Made by a program: the position numbers and the translations under genes
From: ChocPot-Mid sp043804925
GTDB lineage: Bacteria > Bacteroidota > Ignavibacteria > Kapaibacteriales > UBA2268
Direction: 5' to 3'
Length of the DNA: 64,000 nucleotides
Assembly (NCBI GenBank): GCA_043804925.1
Contig: JAZDIP010000104.1
Location: 103,813 to 167,812 of the forward strand
Shown here: piece after piece, positions 15,594 through 24,104 of the stretch
Layout: each line of letters begins with the position of its first letter
Numbering within the stretch: position 1 is the stretch's first letter
The notes under the pieces: model-generated
Seen by the model: only the letters and a program-made list of their open reading frames with translations
Told to the model about the DNA's origin: nothing
Database searches by the model: none

Positions 15594-16514
15594 CTAATTT
15601 CCCAATTTTCCTTCTTTAGCATCATCCCAAAGAGTTGAGTTCCGAGGGTCAGTGTATTTTAAATTGTCAAAAACATTATTATCTTCGTGAGCATTGAAAA
15701 TGGTTGCGATTTCCTGGGCTTTTGAATCGAAGAAAAGGTCAAGCAGAACACTTGACTCAACTAACTTGTCTTTTTTGAATAATGCAAGTTTATAAATAAT
15801 ATCCTTTAAATTTGTCATTGCCTGGCTTTTTGAGGTCTCCATCATATCCAAACCATCAACATAATAAGCGAAAATCAATTTACGGAAATCGTAAAAACGC
15901 ATATTCGTTAATTCTGATGTGATGTTATATTTTGTGAATTCACCCGGATTGGAATAAGTTGCAAAACCTTCGGCATTATATGATGCTCCAAGTTCTACTA
16001 TTCTTCTTGCATCTCCAAATGCCGTATTTCCGCCAAGTTCTTCCCAGGTGTCTAGTTCAAATCCGATAATCAATAGCATATAGTAATCAATAACACTTGT
16101 GAAAGCATCAAATCTCAAGGGATTGAATGATAAATTAGCCCCCAAAGCATAGTCGAATGCCCATTTGTCTTCATATAATTTTAAATTAACCGATTGCCTG
16201 TTGCCTGGTCCATCAATTATCCTTGTGGAAACGAGAAACATTTTAGCAGAATACCTGTTGTTGTGGCCACCTGAAAGATATATTGTCATCTGCACATTAA
16301 TAGGGTCACCTTCCCAATCATCCTGTAAAAAACGTTGATTATTGATGTAATTTTCAATATCCCTTTTCATTGTTGCAACATTATTTCGTGCTTCAAATTC
16401 CAGTTGTTCAACATTAACCATGACTGCAGCTTTTATTTCTTGTGATTTAATCACAAAAGTATTTCCAATTGAAAGAAAAATACTAAGTATGACAAAAAAA
16501 GTTAAGCGATTCAT
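15594..16514 (-). CDS. DUF4835 family protein, PorD-like T9SS component
   Basis: A 306-residue exported protein with a signal peptide (about 1-22). It matches the DUF4835 pattern of Bacteroidota. An early strand VNVEQLEFEARNNVATMKRDIENYINNQRF is followed by W, then SFNPLRFDAFTSVIDYYMLLIIGFELDTWEELGG. The C-terminal half has SKAQEIATIFN. DUF4835 proteins have been linked to PorD of the type IX secretion system. Its presence fits the many T9SS cargo proteins here, but it does not lie in a porKLMN-type cluster. I chose the ATG at 16514 because AAAGGTGG precedes it. A longer start at 16532 would remove that site. Confidence 0.8.
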   Translation of the reverse strand: MNRLTFFVILSIFLSIGNTFVIKSQEIKAAVMVNVEQLEFEARNNVATMKRDIENYINNQRFLQDDWEGDPINVQMTIYLSGGHNNRYSAKMFLVSTRIIDGPGNRQSVNLKLYEDKWAFDYALGANLSFNPLRFDAFTSVIDYYMLLIIGFELDTWEELGGNTAFGDARRIVELGASYNAEGFATYSNPGEFTKYNITSELTNMRFYDFRKLIFAYYVDGLDMMETSKSQAMTNLKDIIYKLALFKKDKLVESSVLLDLFFDSKAQEIATIFNAHEDNNVFDNLKYTDPRNSTLWDDAKEGKLGN

Positions 16515-16680
16515 AATTCCACCTTTTTTCATTAATTATTTGATAATAATCATACAAATTAAACATTTTTTTTTATAACGTAAAAAATTCCTTTAAATTG
16601 CTATTATATTTTTAGTTATTAAGCTAATAATCAAAGATTTTCGGATAGAGTAAGTAGGTTTTTTATTAAAATATGGAAAG

Positions 16681-17898
16681 ATGAAAAGAAGAAATTTTAT
16701 AAAACTGGCTATTGTCGCTCCTTTGATTTTAAAAATGGGATGCTCAAAGGAAGAAGAAAAAAAATTATTACTCGAGGATATTCCAAAATCATTCGATTTT
16801 TTGGAAGCAAAAGGTACTTATAGAGAAATAGGGCTTCAAATCGGCAGAAAAACTGCAGGTACTATTAAATTGATTTTGGAAGAAAGAAAAGAATGGTTCA
16901 ACAATTTAATGCAGATAGCCGATTCATCCGAAGGTGAAAAATATGCTAAGGACTTACTTGATAACACCCGGAATCTCTTTCCGCAATATGCACAAGAGGT
17001 TGAGGGAATGGCAATAGGTGCGGGAGTGGATTTTAAAATAATGTGGGCTTTAACAATTAAAAACGAACTTTCATCTTTTGCTAATCTGGAAGCCGGCTGT
17101 TCAACAATTTATTATAAAGAAGATGGTAAAACATGGCTGTTTCACAATGAGGATGGGGACAAAGCATATTTTAACCGCATGCTGATGCTGAAAGCAATTA
17201 CTCCTTCAGGTGTGAATTTCTATTCCTTAGCTTATCCCGGAATTATAGCAGGGGTTGGTCCCTCAATCAACAGTCAGGGCATTTGCCAGACTACCAACTA
17301 TATCAGTTGTATTAATCCTAAAGTTGGTATTCCGAGGTATATTATAGGCAGGGCTGTTTTGGAGTCAAAGAACATGGCTGAAGCCATTGAAACTATTACC
17401 GTCGAACCAAGAGCATATCCCTGGCATCATAATATATTGTCATTAAATAATTCGACTTTTGCTTCTATCGAAACATTACCTAATGGGAAGATAGACGTAA
17501 ACTATCCCGAAAGTGGTATCTTTGTTCATACAAATCACGCTATTGGCAGAAATACCGAAAACTATTATTATCAAAATAAAGATTACATTCAGATATCATC
17601 GAAACCGAGGTTACAATCGCTTCAGAAATTAATATCCAATGCAGATTTTCCGGCAAGCAATCCTGAAAAATTCATTAGATTTTTATCATCTCACCAAGGA
17701 GAACCTTATTCCCTTTGCAGGCATCCGGTGATATTTAATAAAAAAGAAACCGTTAATGGGAGTGAAGAAAAAAAAGAAGTCAGGGGGCAAACTCTTGCTA
17801 CTGCGTTTTTCGATTGCGGTACAAAGAAAATGAGGATATACAAAGGTAATCCATGCAAAGCAACCATGAAAGAAAATTACAATGAATACTCGTTTTGA
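16681..17898 (+). CDS. C45-type (acyltransferase/penicillin acylase-like) Ntn hydrolase, exported lipoprotein
   Basis: 405 residues. The N-terminus combines a twin-arginine motif (RRNFIK) with a lipobox LKMGC (C21), so the mature protein is probably a lipid-anchored periplasmic or outer-membrane protein exported folded. The body matches the C45 family: GTYREIGLQIGRKTAG, then a helical region, then AGCSTIYY with C140 as the likely N-terminal nucleophile after self-cleavage at Gly139-Cys140, followed by LFHNEDGD. Known relatives include isopenicillin N acyltransferase and acid ceramidase-like amidases, and the substrate here is unknown. Its 3' end overlaps the convergent exonuclease gene by 22 nt. 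Confidence 0.82.
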   Translation: MKRRNFIKLAIVAPLILKMGCSKEEEKKLLLEDIPKSFDFLEAKGTYREIGLQIGRKTAGTIKLILEERKEWFNNLMQIADSSEGEKYAKDLLDNTRNLFPQYAQEVEGMAIGAGVDFKIMWALTIKNELSSFANLEAGCSTIYYKEDGKTWLFHNEDGDKAYFNRMLMLKAITPSGVNFYSLAYPGIIAGVGPSINSQGICQTTNYISCINPKVGIPRYIIGRAVLESKNMAEAIETITVEPRAYPWHHNILSLNNSTFASIETLPNGKIDVNYPESGIFVHTNHAIGRNTENYYYQNKDYIQISSKPRLQSLQKLISNADFPASNPEKFIRFLSSHQGEPYSLCRHPVIFNKKETVNGSEEKKEVRGQTLATAFFDCGTKKMRIYKGNPCKATMKENYNEYSF

Positions 17899-19598
17899 TT
17901 TTCGAGTTCATCTTCAAATACGAAACCTCTAACTGTTGATGTAAGCTCATTCAGAATTTCATTCTCATCTTTATTTTCTAGATGTAAAATAGTACAGTTC
18001 CCATTCTGACGGTGTACCCAATTAGAGACAATCCTAATTTCATCAACATCCTCTTTTGTAAAAACAGATAAATTCGATTGTCCGTTATAATACAAAGTAT
18101 GGATTAATGTTTTTACATGTGATAAATCAGCTTTTCTCCCGACAGTACCATGATAATTCAACAAACCAGTCTTAACCATGAACATATCAATTGTCTTTTC
18201 CTGAACTGAAGCGGGCAACATAATAATAAAATTACTTTTATTCAATGAAGTTGGACTTTTCTCATCCTTAGCAAAAATCTTTCTCAAACCAATAATATCC
18301 TGCTTTATTTTCTCTGCTTTTTCAAACTCCAGATTTTCGGAATAATACTCCATCTGACTTTCAAGCTGTGCAAGAAGTCCATCAGGAACTCCTGATAGAT
18401 AAATTCTTATTCTTTCAATCTCCTTCTTATATTCCTCGGAAGTTATTTGACCAGAACATGGGGACCAGCATTGCTCTAAATGATAATAAAAGCTTGGTTT
18501 CTTATCCGGTGACGGCTTTAATTTCCCGTCGCATTTTCGAATCTTAAATCTCTTATGAATATTATGAACTATTTCCTCAGCTAATGCAGTACTCCGAATC
18601 GGTCCATAATATTCCGAACCGTCAGCTTCTATTGAATTGCATGTTTGAATAGTCGGGAAATCATCAGCTAAAGACAGCTTAATAAAAGGATACGATTTGT
18701 ATTTTTTATCAACCGTATTGTAATGCGGCTTATGCTTCTTGATTAATTTAGATTCGAGGAGTAAAGCTTCCAGTTCCGAATCAGTAGATTCCCATTGAAT
18801 CTTATGTATTAGGCGAAACATTTGTGCAATTTTTTTTGAAGTAAAAGTATCTACATGAAAATATGACTTTACTCTTTCTTTCAGCGATTTTGCTTTCCCA
18901 ATATATAGAATTTTATTTCGGCTGTCAAAGAACTCATATATTCCGGGTGAGTCGGGAAGTAATTCTAATTGGCTGCCAACTCTTTTTAATGTATCGGATG
19001 GGGCAACAAAATGCCGGATTGATTTATTTTGGAACTTGAGTAAATCTTCGATATTTGCAATACCATGCTCTGCTTCGGCTATTTCGAGTAGCTGAATTAG
19101 AAATTTTGCCGTTGCAGAAGCATCACCCATAGCCCTGTGCCTGTTATGTACAGGAATACCGAAATACTCAGCAAGAGAACCGACATTTTTCTTTTGTTTT
19201 GTTGGTATTAACCGTCTTGCAAGTTTCAAAGTACAAAGCAAGGGAGATTTTAGCTCATTTAATCCGACACGTTCAAGGGTGTTATTCACAAAACCAAAAT
19301 CAAATCTTGCATTGTGCGCAGTAAATACGGCATTGTTATCGGCGAATAAACCGGATATTTCTTTCAATACACTAAAATCTTCAGGTGCATTGATTACCAT
19401 ATCATAGGTGATACCTGTCATTTGTGCAATGAAAGGTGGAATGGATTGATGAGGGTTTACAAGTGATTCAAATTCCGATACGATTTCACCGCTTTTGACT
19501 GTAACACATGCAATATCGGTAATCCGGTTCTTTTTGGAATCCGAACCGGTTGTTTCCACGTCAACAACAATGAATGGTATTTCCCAGATTGAGTTCAT
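17877..19598 (-). CDS. DEDDh exonuclease fused to UvrC-like GIY-YIG nuclease
   Basis: 573 residues. Residues about 1-180 are a DnaQ/Pol III epsilon-type 3'-5' exonuclease with ExoI VDVETTG (D13, E15), ExoII HNARFDF and ExoIII HRAMGDA (H153, D158). Residues about 215-295 form a GIY-YIG domain (PGIYEFF...LYIGKAKSLKERVKSYF) as in UvrC or Cho. A UvrC-like middle part with a UVR-type helix pair (EYYSENLEFEKAEKIKQDI) follows. The C-terminal RNase H-like half and HhH of true UvrC are lacking. Such fusions are common in bacteria and are presumed DNA repair nucleases. It is convergent with and overlaps the C45 gene. Confidence 0.9.
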   Translation of the reverse strand: MNSIWEIPFIVVDVETTGSDSKKNRITDIACVTVKSGEIVSEFESLVNPHQSIPPFIAQMTGITYDMVINAPEDFSVLKEISGLFADNNAVFTAHNARFDFGFVNNTLERVGLNELKSPLLCTLKLARRLIPTKQKKNVGSLAEYFGIPVHNRHRAMGDASATAKFLIQLLEIAEAEHGIANIEDLLKFQNKSIRHFVAPSDTLKRVGSQLELLPDSPGIYEFFDSRNKILYIGKAKSLKERVKSYFHVDTFTSKKIAQMFRLIHKIQWESTDSELEALLLESKLIKKHKPHYNTVDKKYKSYPFIKLSLADDFPTIQTCNSIEADGSEYYGPIRSTALAEEIVHNIHKRFKIRKCDGKLKPSPDKKPSFYYHLEQCWSPCSGQITSEEYKKEIERIRIYLSGVPDGLLAQLESQMEYYSENLEFEKAEKIKQDIIGLRKIFAKDEKSPTSLNKSNFIIMLPASVQEKTIDMFMVKTGLLNYHGTVGRKADLSHVKTLIHTLYYNGQSNLSVFTKEDVDEIRIVSNWVHRQNGNCTILHLENKDENEILNELTSTVRGFVFEDELENQNEYSL

Positions 19599-19826
19599 TT
19601 ACCTCTATGCTACTTTTAAATCTTTACAAAATTAAGTTTTTTATTATTTGAGACGATTTTTAATTATAAACAATTTATGATAAGTTCTTAAGGAAATAAA
19701 ATGGTTTATCAATAAGTATTAATTCAGAATAGTATAATAGCTTGTAAATAATAAACTTAGTTGTAACTAAGAGTTAATTCATCTTGCAACTATGTGGATA
19801 AATATATACTATTAAAAATTGTTTAT

Positions 19827-20027
19827 TTATACAACAGCTAATTGTTGATATGATAAATCATTAATGTTAGCATAATTTTTTGCATGCTCAAGAGTCATAC
19901 TAACTATGTTGCCATTTTTGTCAAGCTCGACAAGCATATTCTCATTAATATCTTTTGTCTCTTGAATTTCATTATCATTGAAATTCACAAGTAGTGTATC
20001 CGTGTCTTGAAAATATTTAATTTGCAT
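19827..20027 (-). CDS. DUF2283 protein, probable antitoxin
   Basis: A 66-residue protein matching DUF2283: KYFQDTDTLLVNF...ETKDINENMLVELDKNGNIVSMTLEHA. Such proteins are often encoded next to DUF4258 proteins and are presumed antitoxins. The start codon overlaps the stop of the upstream gene (TAATG), and AAGGAG lies before it within the upstream coding end. A close paralogue without a partner lies at 38765-38965. Confidence 0.85.
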   Translation of the reverse strand: MQIKYFQDTDTLLVNFNDNEIQETKDINENMLVELDKNGNIVSMTLEHAKNYANINDLSYQQLAVV

Positions 20028-20269
20028 TACAATTTCTCCTTAAATGAACGATCAAAAAAAGCGTTATGGATGGTTTCCATATCATCAAGAACAATAACCC
20101 TCAAGTATCTCACATCAGCTTCATCAATTTTTACCCATCTGCGAATTCTACCATCATTTTGAATTTCTTCGTGAATAGGATTGAAGATTGCTTTAACAAT
20201 CCATTCATCTTTAATATTAACTCTGTCAGGTCTCTGCCTTGTAAATTCAAAATATTTAGTAAATTTCAT
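20027..20269 (-). CDS. DUF4258-like small protein, probable toxin of a DUF2283 pair
   Basis: An 80-residue basic protein beginning MKFTKYFEFTRQRPDRV and ending TIHNAFFDRSFKEKL. The layout (short, an early helix with EWIVKAI.NP, a middle RRWVKIDE strand, then YLRVIVLDD and IHNAFFDR) resembles DUF4258/RelE-BrnT-like mRNA interferases encoded with DUF2283. Coupling to the downstream DUF2283 gene by TAATG supports a toxin-antitoxin operon. Activity is inferred from context only. Confidence 0.65.
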   Translation of the reverse strand: MKFTKYFEFTRQRPDRVNIKDEWIVKAIFNPIHEEIQNDGRIRRWVKIDEADVRYLRVIVLDDMETIHNAFFDRSFKEKL

Positions 20270-20381
20270 TTTTTCCTTATATAAAATATAATTAATAAAC
20301 GAGAAAAAGAAATTTATATTTTTATATGTTTTCTAATAAGATAAATTTTGAATGTAATCAAAAGGTTAGTCAATATTAAAA

Positions 20382-20401
20382 CATCGTAGCTGTGAAATCT
20401 T
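20382..20401 (+). repeat. Degenerate CGTAGCTGTG dispersed repeat
   Basis: AACATCGTAGCTGTGAAATC resembles AACAGCGTAGCTGTGGTATC at 4677, 4992 and 5039. It lies just downstream of the minus-strand barrel gene terminator. Confidence 0.4.
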
Positions 20402-20410
20402 TGGGTGAAA

Positions 20411-20458
20411 AAATAATAATAAAAAATCCCTAAAACCTGTCAAATTGTTTTAGGGATT
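20411..20458 (-). terminator. Intrinsic terminator of the beta-barrel gene
   Basis: On the minus strand AATCCCTAAAAC and GTTTTAGGGATT form a perfect 12-bp stem with a 10-nt loop (20425-20458), followed by a T-rich tail. Confidence 0.85.
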
Positions 20459-20477
20459 AAAAATTCATGTTTTCAAA

Positions 20478-21014
20478 TTAGAAATAGAATATCGCTCCAA
20501 CACCGGAACCTCCTAATGATATCGTAGTATAAGTAGGTTTAACTTCATTGGTCTCATCTGTTTCAGAATAATACCCTAAAGAGACATACCCATAAACGTG
20601 TAAATTTTTAGCTATAGCTGCTTGACCGCCAAACATAGCTGCAAAACCCAATCCGCCTTTTCCTTTTTCCGCTCCAATTTGAGTAAGAGTATTATATTCA
20701 AGCATCCCACCAATAAAAGGAGAAACATCTCTACCTTTAGATAAAAAATACTTAAACATCGCTGTAAAGTTAATGGAAGAGCCTGCATCGGGGGCATAGT
20801 CGCTTTCATCGTCATAGCTTGTTGTGGCATATCCCAATCCAACGCCAACTTCCATATTATCGTTAAGAGCGTAAAAGCAATTAGCAGTTGGTGAACCACT
20901 GACAAAACTGGCACCAATACCAATAGAACCTGCTTCCAACTGAGCATAAGAACTCATCGAAAGCCCAATAAACATTGCTATTGCAGCAATGAAAAATTTT
21001 GTCCCTTTTTTCAT
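20478..21014 (-). CDS. Small outer-membrane beta-barrel protein
   Basis: 178 residues with a classical signal peptide (about 1-24, cleaved after SSYA). Alternating strands follow, such as MEVGVGLGYATTSYDDE and LHVYGYVSLGYYSETDE, ending in GSGVGAIFYF with the C-terminal Phe of barrel proteins. The length and glycine-rich strands fit an eight-stranded OmpX/OmpW/outer-membrane porin-like barrel. The role is unknown. It is a single gene with its own terminator. Confidence 0.8.
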   Translation of the reverse strand: MKKGTKFFIAAIAMFIGLSMSSYAQLEAGSIGIGASFVSGSPTANCFYALNDNMEVGVGLGYATTSYDDESDYAPDAGSSINFTAMFKYFLSKGRDVSPFIGGMLEYNTLTQIGAEKGKGGLGFAAMFGGQAAIAKNLHVYGYVSLGYYSETDETNEVKPTYTTISLGGSGVGAIFYF

Positions 21015-21140
21015 ATTAAAACCTCCTTATTGTGAAATAAAATATGTTAAAAAAGCAATATAAGAATTTTTATTAAAATAAAAAACAAATTTGGGTAATG
21101 AAATTTATCAAACAAACAATTTGATAAAATTTAAGACAAA

Positions 21141-21173
21141 AAAAACCACCCCCTTTTTTGGAGTGTGGTTTTT
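21141..21173. terminator. Terminator downstream of the nucleotidyltransferase gene
   Basis: AAAAACCAC (21141-21149) pairs with GTGGTTTTT (21165-21173). A on one side and T on the other make it usable in both directions. It is 11 nt past the stop of the minus-strand gene at 21184. Confidence 0.7.
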
Positions 21174-21183
21174 CCTATACAAA

Positions 21184-21510
21184 CTAATTTATTTTAATAT
21201 CAATTCCCGTTCTAAGGATATGGTTATAAATACTTGCCGGCTCATTTGGGTCGTAATCCTCACTGAAAAAAATCTTAGGTTCAATTCTGATGTCAATTTT
21301 TGCAGCAATATTCCAAAGTTTTATTCCAATTTCAAGTATATTTCCATGATTTTTTGAAGACATTTGAACGGCAATATCAATGTCACTCAATTCTGTTGCT
21401 GTACCATTAGCATATGAGCCAAAGAGTACGATTTTGTCTATATCGAATGTTTTTTTAGCTTCTCTACTGAATCTGATAACAATATCTTTAATATCTTCCG
21501 GAATAACCAA
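21184..21510 (-). CDS. Minimal nucleotidyltransferase (MNT) domain protein
   Basis: A 108-residue protein with the polymerase-beta-type motif LFGSYANGTATELSDIDIAV (GSx10DxD) near residues 28-47 and a third acidic residue later (DIRIEP). MNT proteins usually act as antitoxins that nucleotidylate a HEPN toxin, but no HEPN gene adjoins this one. Terminators lie on both sides, so it is an isolated gene. A second MNT with its HEPN lies at 41258-41937. Confidence 0.85.
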   Translation of the reverse strand: MVIPEDIKDIVIRFSREAKKTFDIDKIVLFGSYANGTATELSDIDIAVQMSSKNHGNILEIGIKLWNIAAKIDIRIEPKIFFSEDYDPNEPASIYNHILRTGIDIKIN

Positions 21511-21585
21511 TTTTAAAATTCTTATTATTTATGATAAATATAGTTGTCATACTTCATATCTTAAATTTAACAATTTATTTTAAAA

Positions 21586-21618
21586 AAAACCACACCCTTT
21601 TTCAGAATGTGGCTTTTT
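21586..21618. terminator. Terminator downstream of the beta-propeller cargo gene
   Basis: AAAACCACA (21586-21594) pairs with TGTGGCTTTT (21608-21617) with one mismatch, flanked by A and T runs. It resembles the hairpin at 21141-21173, so both may derive from one sequence. Confidence 0.65.
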
Positions 21619-21689
21619 ATTTTATCTTGTATCAAATACATATCACCGATTTGTCTTTACATTAAGAATCTTATAATGATCATTAAACA

Positions 21690-23888
21690 TTACATTTTTA
21701 CAAATCTCGATATTTTACTTCCTGATTGAATGAAATATAAACCAACCGGAAAACTGCTAATGTCAATTTTTCCATTGTATAAAGATTCGTAAATTATATT
21801 TCCGGTTATGGTATAAACAATAACCTTCTTCCCATTAATTCCGGATATTGAAATATAATCCATTGCAGGATTGGGTATTATATTGAATTCTACTTCCGGT
21901 ATTGGATTATCTTTTACTGATATTATTTCTCTAACGTCAAATATTCCTAATGAACCATCTTTGGTGCAATATGCAAGGTAATCCTCATCAGATGACAAAT
22001 TAAGAGATTTAAACGAAGAAAATTGTTTAAATTTAAAGTCATCTTTCATCCATAATTCATCACCGGTATTTACATCAAAAATCCTGAGTGATGGAGCAAC
22101 CGCGTCAGCTACAAATAATATTTTATTGTTTGACGGTAAAGCTGCCGAGGCAGTTGAATTTGATGACTTACCTGATTTGGCTCTATATGAATTTATTGGG
22201 TTATAACTAGCCCCATCATAAATATATGTTCTCCAATCGCTGGCACAAATGATAATGTACTTATCATCTTTCGAAAAACCGACATAACTTATTCCACTAC
22301 TAGTACTACCCTGACTCGAGTCTGAATTAATTGTCTTAATCCTAATATATTCATCTGTATTGCCATTATATTCCATGACTCCAAAAAACTTTTCTTTGGT
22401 GCCAAATATTAACTTAGTGCCATCGGAATTTATAGCCATTGTTTGAAAATCTATTCCATTTGTATCAAATTGCCTGACTTCATCAGATTCTAAATTAATA
22501 TATTGAATACCTGAATTTCTACCGCAAGCTAAAATTCTTTTATTATCGTTTGATAAAATAACTGAGCTTAAACTCATTTTGGGAAGTGTATAAGTTTTCT
22601 CTATTATCATATTATTTGGATTCTCGATATCAATTAAATAAATATCTCCGTAATATCCGCAAGCAGCAATTTTCTTTCCGTCTTTTGAGAGATACATATT
22701 CATTATCGCTCCCGGGGATATGGAATAAGTGTTTTCAAGATTACCCGATAATACATCATAAACTTTTATCTTGCCGCTGTTATAAGATTGTGGATTAATG
22801 CTCCCGCTTGCATATATCTTTTGATTATCAGGAGAAAAAATGACATTTGAGCAAGAATAGAAATTTTCCCTATTAGCCGCATCTATGGTCAATACCGATT
22901 CAAGAGTATTTGTATTGTAAATATTCGTGATATGAGCATAATCACTTCCTGCCAAATAATTGTCTGAAGGTGAGTAAACCATATCAGGACCATAAATATC
23001 AATATCCGTATTTGTTATCTGATTTGTTTCGATATCCCAAATTTCCAGTTTCCCAATTGGAAAAGTTGAAGTAAAAACCTTTTTATTATCATTTGAAAAA
23101 ATTGAATATGGATATCGGAAACTGCTCTTTCTTGAATTTATCAACCCCCCTGTTTCAATAGAATATAATTGGATTGCTTCATTGTGCTTTGTGGTATCAT
23201 GATTAACAATCAGGAATTTGTTGTCTTTTGATATGGTAGTGCCGACAGCTGCAGTATTGTTAAACTTTCTTTTGAAAATTTCCGTTTGGGATTTTACATT
23301 CCAAACAGAAACCGTTGTATCCCAATTTACTGAGCTAATGAATTGCCCGTCATCAGAAAAATTTATCCATTTTAAATTTCCAAAATCCAAATCACCTTCT
23401 TTTACAAATTTTTGAGTGTTAAATTTTTGCAATTTCACAAAAGAACCTTCATACACATAAATTGAACTATCATCTGCAGAAAAAGCAACAGCATTAATCC
23501 CCGGGAACATAAGATTGTTTGAAGAAACATTTGTTATCAATGTTGTATTAGAATCGTCTATATTCACAACTTCCACCGATAAATTATCTACTCTTTTTGC
23601 CCCGACAACTAATTTATTATCGTTAGAAATATCCATTTCATCAAAGATGATTTTACAGGGGATTTCCTTTACCAGACTTTTTTCTTTAACATCCCACATC
23701 TGTACGGATTTGCTTTCACCCGCTCCTTCTCTTTTAAAAGTGCTGATAAACAAATATTTTCCGTCATCTGAAAATTTCAAGCACGTGGTCTCATATTCCT
23801 GACCTGGTTTTTCCCAAAGCAAAGTTGGTTCCAAAGAAAAAGCATACGAGCTTATAAACAATAAAAACCATAATGTAACACTTTTCAT
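21690..23888 (-). CDS. WD40-like beta-propeller protein with T9SS sorting domain
   Basis: 732 residues. A signal peptide (about 1-20) is followed by 14 or so short repeats of the type LSxDGKxIxxxxxDxxIxIWD (for example FSDDGKYLFIS...MWDV and LSKDGKKIAACGYYGDIYLID), which make one or two WD40/YVTN-type propellers. Residues about 655-732 are a T9SS domain: FNIIPNPAMDYISI, VIVYTITGNIIYE, FPVGLYFIQSG. The start is set at 23888 because AGGAGT stands just before that ATG. A longer frame to 23918 lacks a site. Surface-exposed protein-binding or sensing is likely, partner unknown. Confidence 0.88.
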   Translation of the reverse strand: MKSVTLWFLLFISSYAFSLEPTLLWEKPGQEYETTCLKFSDDGKYLFISTFKREGAGESKSVQMWDVKEKSLVKEIPCKIIFDEMDISNDNKLVVGAKRVDNLSVEVVNIDDSNTTLITNVSSNNLMFPGINAVAFSADDSSIYVYEGSFVKLQKFNTQKFVKEGDLDFGNLKWINFSDDGQFISSVNWDTTVSVWNVKSQTEIFKRKFNNTAAVGTTISKDNKFLIVNHDTTKHNEAIQLYSIETGGLINSRKSSFRYPYSIFSNDNKKVFTSTFPIGKLEIWDIETNQITNTDIDIYGPDMVYSPSDNYLAGSDYAHITNIYNTNTLESVLTIDAANRENFYSCSNVIFSPDNQKIYASGSINPQSYNSGKIKVYDVLSGNLENTYSISPGAIMNMYLSKDGKKIAACGYYGDIYLIDIENPNNMIIEKTYTLPKMSLSSVILSNDNKRILACGRNSGIQYINLESDEVRQFDTNGIDFQTMAINSDGTKLIFGTKEKFFGVMEYNGNTDEYIRIKTINSDSSQGSTSSGISYVGFSKDDKYIIICASDWRTYIYDGASYNPINSYRAKSGKSSNSTASAALPSNNKILFVADAVAPSLRIFDVNTGDELWMKDDFKFKQFSSFKSLNLSSDEDYLAYCTKDGSLGIFDVREIISVKDNPIPEVEFNIIPNPAMDYISISGINGKKVIVYTITGNIIYESLYNGKIDISSFPVGLYFIQSGSKISRFVKM

Positions 23889-24009
23889 GACATACTCCTG
23901 TTGTTTGGTACAATTCATTTATATAATAACACAAAAAATTGCAAAATGTTACATTAATCTAAAATTATTTTTTCTTAATAATCATTTTCTGTGAATTTAC
24001 AAACAAAAA

Positions 24010-24035
24010 GAGGTGTCCAATTATTTGGGCACCTC
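24010..24035 (-). terminator. Terminator of the aspartate aminotransferase-pckA operon
   Basis: GAGGTGTCC (24010-24018) pairs with GGGCACCTC (24027-24035). On the minus strand it is followed by TTTTTGTTTG. It lies about 60 nt past the pckA stop, separated from it by heptad repeats. Confidence 0.85.
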
Positions 24036-24048
24036 ATAATTCTTACTT

Positions 24049-24104
24049 AAAACTCAAAACTAAAAATTCAACACTCAGCACTTAGCACTCAACACTTCAC
24101 TGAG
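24049..24104. repeat. Heptad tandem array after pckA
   Basis: Eight consecutive 7-bp units run AAAACTC, AAAACTA, AAAATTC, AACACTC, AGCACTT, AGCACTC, AACACTT, CACTGAG. The array reaches into the last codons of pckA (stop at 24097). Confidence 0.75.

Noticed and set aside
15425..15625. 66-codon minus-strand ORF overlapping the end of the PorD-like gene
   Set aside because: It overlaps the better-supported gene in another frame and shows no domain or ribosome-binding site.
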